A stretch of DNA of 64,000 nt from JANNBN01 sp031430595 (GTDB taxonomy: Bacteria > Actinomycetota > Acidimicrobiia > Acidimicrobiales > JANYDT01), in NCBI GenBank assembly GCA_031430595.1, contig JANPBU010000035.1:248001-312000 (forward strand), written 5' to 3'. The notes under the pieces were generated by a model, which did no database searches, was not told the origin of the DNA, and saw nothing but the letters and a program-made list of their open reading frames with translations. Positions 60,141 through 64,000 of this stretch are shown here, piece after piece; the stretch's first letter is position 1; each line of letters opens with the position of its first letter. The position numbers and the translations under genes are program-made.

Positions 60141-60825
60141 CACGTGTCACACCCATGCGGTACCCGACACCCGTTACGGTTTCTACAACCGTCGGCTCGC
60201 GAGGGTTGGGTTCGATTTTCTGTCGAAGGTTTTTCACATGCGAATCGATAGAACGTTCGTACCCCTCAAATTCATAACCACGTATACGAGTTACCAATTG
60301 ATACCGCGACCAAACCCGTCCCGGATGAGCGGCGAGGGCATCGAGAAGATCCCACTCGGTTGCAGTGAGTTTAACTTCGATCGATTCTGAATAGGCGCGA
60401 CGCTCTACCTGATCCATGCTCAGAATTCCACCGCCAAAATGCGCGAGACCGGGCAACGGCGCGGGGTTCGATCGTCGCAGAATCGCTTCCACTCGCAACA
60501 CCACTTCCCGGGGGCTGAAGGGTTTTGTTACATAGTCATCTGCACCAGCCTCAAAACCAGCGATGCGGTCTGACTCGCACGCTTTTGCTGTCAACATCAG
60601 AATGGGTACCGCACTGAGTCTGCGCAACTCACGGGCAACGTCTTCACCGTCGCGATCAGGCAAACCAAGGTCGAGCACCACCAAATCAGGTAGATCGTTC
60701 GAAAACGACGAGATCGCTTGAGCCGCTGTGTGGGCAACTACGACCGCGTGCCCAGATACCATCAAGCTTCGCTGGAGTAAACCAGCAATGCGCTGTTCGT
60801 CATCAACCACCAAAATGTTGGCCAC
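60133..60825 (-). CDS. OmpR-type response regulator
   Basis: A 230-aa regulator. Receiver: ILVVDDEQRIAG, phosphoacceptor Asp in LVVLDLGLPDRDG, and Lys in VTKPFSP. C-terminal winged helix: LTATEWDLLDALAAHPGRVWSRYQL and RSIDSHVKNLRQKIE. The start is a GTG at 60825. Pairs with the kinase downstream; the adjacent DUF305 lipoprotein and CDF exporter suggest a metal- or envelope-stress stimulus (inference). Confidence 0.94.
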   Translation of the reverse strand: MANILVVDDEQRIAGLLQRSLMVSGHAVVVAHTAAQAISSFSNDLPDLVVLDLGLPDRDGEDVARELRRLSAVPILMLTAKACESDRIAGFEAGADDYVTKPFSPREVVLRVEAILRRSNPAPLPGLAHFGGGILSMDQVERRAYSESIEVKLTATEWDLLDALAAHPGRVWSRYQLVTRIRGYEFEGYERSIDSHVKNLRQKIEPNPREPTVVETVTGVGYRMGVTRDA

Positions 60826-60838
60826 GGTTCATTTTCGC

Positions 60839-61522
60839 TCAGCCGACAAGCAACTTCTTCATTTCGGCAATTTCTGCTTCTTGAGCAGTGATGATCTTTC
60901 CGGCTAGCTCGATTACTTCGGCACTCTTGCCATCTGACTGGATGGCCTTGCTTGAGGTAACCGCACCACTGTGATGACTGATCATCATTTCAGTCCACAT
61001 CTTGTCGAAGGCTGCCCCGGTTACTGAACTGAGACCCTTCATCTGATCTGCGGTCATCATTCCTTCCATTCCTTCCATTCCTTCCATATCCTCCATGTCT
61101 GTCGAAGGCGGCATGGTTTCGCCGGGAGCCATGGTTTCACCGGCAGCCATACCCGCCATGATTGGCTGACCCCACGCAGCAAGCCAACCGGACATCAACT
61201 TAATTTCAGGGTCTTGAGCAACCTGAATGCGCTTCGCAAGGTCAGTAACTGCCGGCCCAGCTTGGCCGGCCGGATTGAGGGCAATTGTCGCCATTTCAAC
61301 CGCCTGTTGGTGATGGGGAATCATGCCCTGTGTGAAGGCTACGTCGGCGGCATTAAACGCTGCGTCAGCAGGGATTCTGTCGGCTGGGGTCGAATCTGTT
61401 GCCGCGCCGGTTTCGGCAACGGTTGCGTCCGACGAATTCGAAGCCTTGTCAGACCCGCACGCTGCGAGCGTCAGGGTCAGGGCGAACGGAACAATGGTTA
61501 GGGCAGCACGACGAACAAACAT
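60839..61522 (-). CDS. DUF305 lipoprotein (ferritin-like)
   Basis: A 227-aa lipoprotein: signal peptide with lipobox LAAC near residue 22, then two DUF305 His pairs, FTQGMIPHHQQAVEMA and WTEMMISHHSGAV. Between them a Met-rich repeat (MEDMEGMEGMEGMM) comes from tandem 9-bp DNA units around 61065-61095 and may bind copper. DUF305 proteins often occur in metal-resistance regions, and here a two-component system and metal transporters lie close by. ATG 61522 follows GAGGAGA. Confidence 0.9.
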   Translation of the reverse strand: MFVRRAALTIVPFALTLTLAACGSDKASNSSDATVAETGAATDSTPADRIPADAAFNAADVAFTQGMIPHHQQAVEMATIALNPAGQAGPAVTDLAKRIQVAQDPEIKLMSGWLAAWGQPIMAGMAAGETMAPGETMPPSTDMEDMEGMEGMEGMMTADQMKGLSSVTGAAFDKMWTEMMISHHSGAVTSSKAIQSDGKSAEVIELAGKIITAQEAEIAEMKKLLVG

Positions 61523-61636
61523 GTGAAACATCTCCTCAATCAGAAAGCTGTTTCCTGACCGCAACACCACCTTGCACGACCGATGTGGAGAAGGTGTGGA
61601 GAACGCAAATCATCTTTCCGCAGCAAGGTGGGCGGG

Positions 61637-62625
61637 CTACCAGACCGAAAGAAGATCGACGAGTTCCGGCGCGATCCAGAGTTTGTGCGGACGCCCACTT
61701 CCGACAGCCGGAGCTTGTAATTGACTAGCGACACCACAGGCCCGAAGCTCAGCCAGAGCGGACCTTGCCGCCCTATCGCTCACCCCGGTTTCTTCCGCAA
61801 CATCATGTGTCGTTACGACGAAACGCTCAGGGAACATCGCGAGAATTCGCAGGGCGACGGCATCGGAGCGTAAATGTGAAAGTCGGTCTTCCCAGTTGCT
61901 CAGAAGGGCTTGGACCTTCACAGTCATGTCAATCGTCGACTCTGCCGATCGAGCCACGGTTTCAGCAAACCACCGAACCCAAGGATCAGATTGACCCTGC
62001 TGGAAAAGTACGAGCCCCGACAGGTACCCACCGCGGTCACGTGAGAGTTGAACGCTGATCGGAGGGGAAACTCTGACATTAAGTCGCTTACTCAGCATCC
62101 AGGCAACCAATACGCGGCCGACTCTTCCATTCCCGTCGCCATAGGGGTGGATCGTCTCAAACTGTGCATGTGCGATTGCCGCTTGGGTTATAGGGTCAAG
62201 GTTGGTTTCATTGATGAATGCCTCTAAATCGAGCATAAGCGCGTCGAGAAACTCTGGCGGCGAGGTAACTAGGGCTGCGTCAAGCGGACCGAGCCGCCTA
62301 TCCAACCCTGCTGATTACGAAATGCACCGATCATTTCCCGTGGGAGATATGTTGCATGAGCCATGAGAATTCGCTGCCATTCGTGAAGCATGGCCAGACT
62401 AAATTCTTCATCTTTTTGTTCCGTCGCTTGAGCGAGAGCCGCCACATTTTCTGCAACCGAAATCGCAGCGTCAGACCCTCCAACATTCGCAATCGCCACA
62501 GCGACTTCGGCCACAGGCGATCGAATTCCTTCGAAGAACGACGACGCTATTCCTTCTGATCGTCCATGCCAGGTGATGGGTACGAAACGGCCAGGTTCGG
62601 CATGTCCTTCCGTATCAAGTGCCAT
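61637..62625 (-). pseudogene. Fic-family protein, split by a frameshift
   Basis: The N-terminal frame (from ATG 62625) reads a helical Fic lead-in and ends EMIGAFRNQQGWIGGSVRLTQP at 62269. The other frame continues PLDAALVTSPPEFLDALM, holding the catalytic motif HPYGDGNGRVGR intact, and then a winged-helix-like C-terminus. A one-base shift near 62281-62305 separates them. Fic enzymes transfer AMP to target proteins. Either the gene is dead or the shift is a sequencing error. Confidence 0.78.
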
Positions 62626-62638
62626 TACGGAAGGACAT
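62602..62638. promoter_or_regulatory. 13-bp inverted repeat across the Fic start codon
   Basis: ATGTCCTTCCGTA at 62602-62614 and its exact reverse complement at 62626-62638 flank an 11-bp spacer that contains the Fic start codon. It can be an operator covering the start, or a hairpin that hides it. It shares CATTACGGAA with the motifs at 1467-1638 and 26768. Confidence 0.7.
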
Positions 62639-62662
62639 CGTATTTTTCTTCTATAATGCAGC

Positions 62663-63688
62663 TCAGTGTTGGTGCGCTGTTGACACCGACGGCCGGAACT
62701 GGTCGATCGCACAGAAGTCGCCTTCAGGGGCACACGATTCGCATTCCAATTCAATCGTCGAATGACCAATCGAAAATCGTGTGGCGATGGCTACCTTGAC
62801 CGCATTGCCAACCAATTGAGCTTCTTCAAGACTTGGATGACCCTGCACTACTACGTGTGCAGACATCGCATGCAACTCAGAAGAGAGGCTCCACACATGA
62901 AGATCGTGTACCTGCTCAACACCTTCCACGGCAGTGATAGCAGCGAGAATTGCAGCGGGGCTGAATCCGGCTGGCGTAGATTCAAGAAGCACATCGGTAG
63001 TCTGACGTAGCAGTTTCCAAGCATGGCGAGCAATAAGCAGACCTATTAATATTGACGCCGCTGGGTCAAGCCAATACAGGCGGCCCGTGATCAAGATCAC
63101 TGCACCAGCAGCAGCCACACCAACCGATGCCGCCGCGTCACCAATGAGATGCAGCATCGCCGAATGCATATTAAGATCACGATGTTCGGGCACCGCCAAG
63201 TCCCCATGATCATGACCCGAGTGATCGTAGCCCGAGTGGTCTTCGTGACGCTCTTTTACTGCGACGACCGCTAACAGGTTCGCGAGTGCTGCAACGGTGG
63301 CGACAATCACCACGAGCCCTCCTCGAACAGATTCGGGATGAAGGATTCGCTGAATTCCTTCGTACGTGATGAATACGGTGATGGCTAAAATACTCGCAGC
63401 ATTGGCCTGGGCTGCAAGAATCGTGGCTCGGTGATACCCAAATGACCGTTGTGAATTGGCACTGCGACGTGCCAGGCGAACCGCCACTAGCGATGCCCCA
63501 AGCGCAGCGACATCGGTGAGGTTATGGCTGGCGTCGGCGAGCAACCCCAGCGAATGTGCAACGAGTCCGAAAACGACTTGGACACCAACGATCACCACAT
63601 TCAGCCCAAGAGCCATGAGTAGGCGTCGTTCTCGTCGCCCACTCAATACAGCAGAGTCCGATGAAGAAACGGTTGTTTGAGTTGTCAT
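62663..63688 (-). CDS. Cation diffusion facilitator (CDF) metal exporter
   Basis: A 341-aa CDF transporter with six membrane helices. Metal-site motifs are HNLTD in helix 2 and HLIGDAAAS in helix 5. A His-rich loop (HEDHSGYDHSGHDHGD) lies between helices 4 and 5, and a soluble C-terminal domain has HVWSLSSELHAMSAHVVV. It exports Zn, Co, Cd or a related divalent ion. Its stop at 62663 precedes the Fic start by about 38 bp. Confidence 0.95.
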   Translation of the reverse strand: MTTQTTVSSSDSAVLSGRRERRLLMALGLNVVIVGVQVVFGLVAHSLGLLADASHNLTDVAALGASLVAVRLARRSANSQRSFGYHRATILAAQANAASILAITVFITYEGIQRILHPESVRGGLVVIVATVAALANLLAVVAVKERHEDHSGYDHSGHDHGDLAVPEHRDLNMHSAMLHLIGDAAASVGVAAAGAVILITGRLYWLDPAASILIGLLIARHAWKLLRQTTDVLLESTPAGFSPAAILAAITAVEGVEQVHDLHVWSLSSELHAMSAHVVVQGHPSLEEAQLVGNAVKVAIATRFSIGHSTIELECESCAPEGDFCAIDQFRPSVSTAHQH

Positions 63689-63705
63689 ACCGTTCCGTTC
63701 TGGTA

Positions 63706-64000
63706 CTACCGGCCGAATCGTCTGAGACGAAGACTATTGGAAACCACGAAAACACTGGAAAACGCCATGGCAGCGCCAGCGATAAGCGGATTCAAGTAAC
63801 CGGTTGCAGCCAACGGAATAGCAGCGACGTTGTAGGCGAATGCCCAGAACAAGTTGGTCTTGATGGTTGAAAGCGTGCGACGAGACAATCGAATGGCGTC
63901 GGCCGCCGCTCGCAAATCACCGCGTACCAACGTGAGGTCAGCGGCTTCGATCGCTGCATCGGTGCCGGTTCCCATTGCCAAGCCCAGGTCTGCCTGAGCC
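63706..64000 (-). CDS. Heavy-metal P-type ATPase, C-terminal end (partial)
   Basis: The last about 97 residues of a P1B-type ATPase: AQADLGLAMGTGTDAAIEAADLTLVRGDL (following the usual GDGxNDAPAL motif that lies off the window), then the final two helices (IKTNLFWAFAYNVAAIPLAA and IAGAAMAFSSVFVVSNSLRL). The start is off the window. With the CDF and DUF305 genes it suggests a metal-export cluster, copper or similar. Confidence 0.92.
   Translation of the reverse strand, partial: AQADLGLAMGTGTDAAIEAADLTLVRGDLRAAADAIRLSRRTLSTIKTNLFWAFAYNVAAIPLAATGYLNPLIAGAAMAFSSVFVVSNSLRLRRFGR

Noticed and set aside
62269..62769. A separate gene for the N-terminal Fic frame starting at 62769
   Set aside because: The region upstream of 62625 lies within the CDF gene end and its translation is unlike any Fic protein; the real start is better placed at 62625.

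Overview
This window looks like part of a chromosome from an actinobacterium, most likely of the class Acidimicrobiia (Ilumatobacter-like). The pointers are moderate-to-high GC, many GTG/TTG starts with ATGA/GTGA overlaps, a TIGR03084-type (mycothiol-transferase-fold) protein, many acyl-CoA dehydrogenases, SpoIIM/RDD/DUF58/MoxR proteins and, above all, a mycofactocin system. The taxonomy is inferred from gene content only. No rRNA, tRNA, CRISPR array or recognisable transposase was seen.

The main content is a scattered mycofactocin (Mft) locus. An NDMA-dependent, mycofactocin-type alcohol dehydrogenase is at 148-1248. A tightly coupled minus-strand operon at 6927-13027 encodes an Old Yellow Enzyme (OYE)/FadH oxidoreductase, an ETF alpha subunit, a FixC-like ETF:quinone oxidoreductase, a FixX-like ferredoxin, an ETF beta subunit and the MftE peptidase. 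A second minus-strand operon at 16193-23364 encodes a MarR regulator, MftB, the radical-SAM enzyme MftC, a DUF4272-like protein, a second OYE/FadH oxidoreductase, a class III nucleotide cyclase and an MFS exporter. The precursor peptide gene mftA (40 aa, ending IDGMCGVY) is not beside mftB. It lies about 18 kb away at 40554-40676, divergent from the glycosyltransferase gene mftF and directly upstream of an acyl-CoA ligase. mftD, mftG and a TetR-type mftR were not found in this window.

Other blocks run as follows. 1735-6772 is a secreted-protein operon: two paralogous exported proteins, a 944-aa DUF2341/discoidin-like protein and a small membrane protein. 13176-15265 holds an acyl-CoA dehydrogenase and a hotdog protein. 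23497-30713 is a RDD-SpoIIM / DUF58-MoxR-DUF4350-DUF4129 cluster, split by a 1.5-kb island of orphan exported proteins flanked by direct repeats. 30761-34982 holds paired acyl-CoA dehydrogenases, a DMT transporter and a HpcH/HpaI aldolase. 35327-39018 holds a Thr-rich membrane-anchored protein, SurE, a zinc metallopeptidase and an MBL-fold hydrolase. 42303-44640 holds a TIGR03084 protein and a flavin monooxygenase. 44670-48769 holds a broken DUF2079 gene, a RecQ-phosphoribosyltransferase fusion and a VapBC-like toxin-antitoxin pair. 48808-52381 holds NarL-type signalling, including a tandem pseudokinase-kinase. 52385-58717 holds a FadB-like enzyme and a four-gene ABC importer. 58749-64000 holds an OmpR-type two-component system, a DUF305 lipoprotein, a frameshifted Fic gene, a CDF cation exporter and the 3' end of a heavy-metal P-type ATPase.

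The working model, which is inference, is this. MftA is modified by MftB/MftC, trimmed by MftE and glycosylated by MftF. The resulting redox cofactor reoxidises the tightly bound nicotinamide of dehydrogenases such as the one at 148-1248. The Fix/ETF-like module could pass the electrons to quinone in place of MftG.
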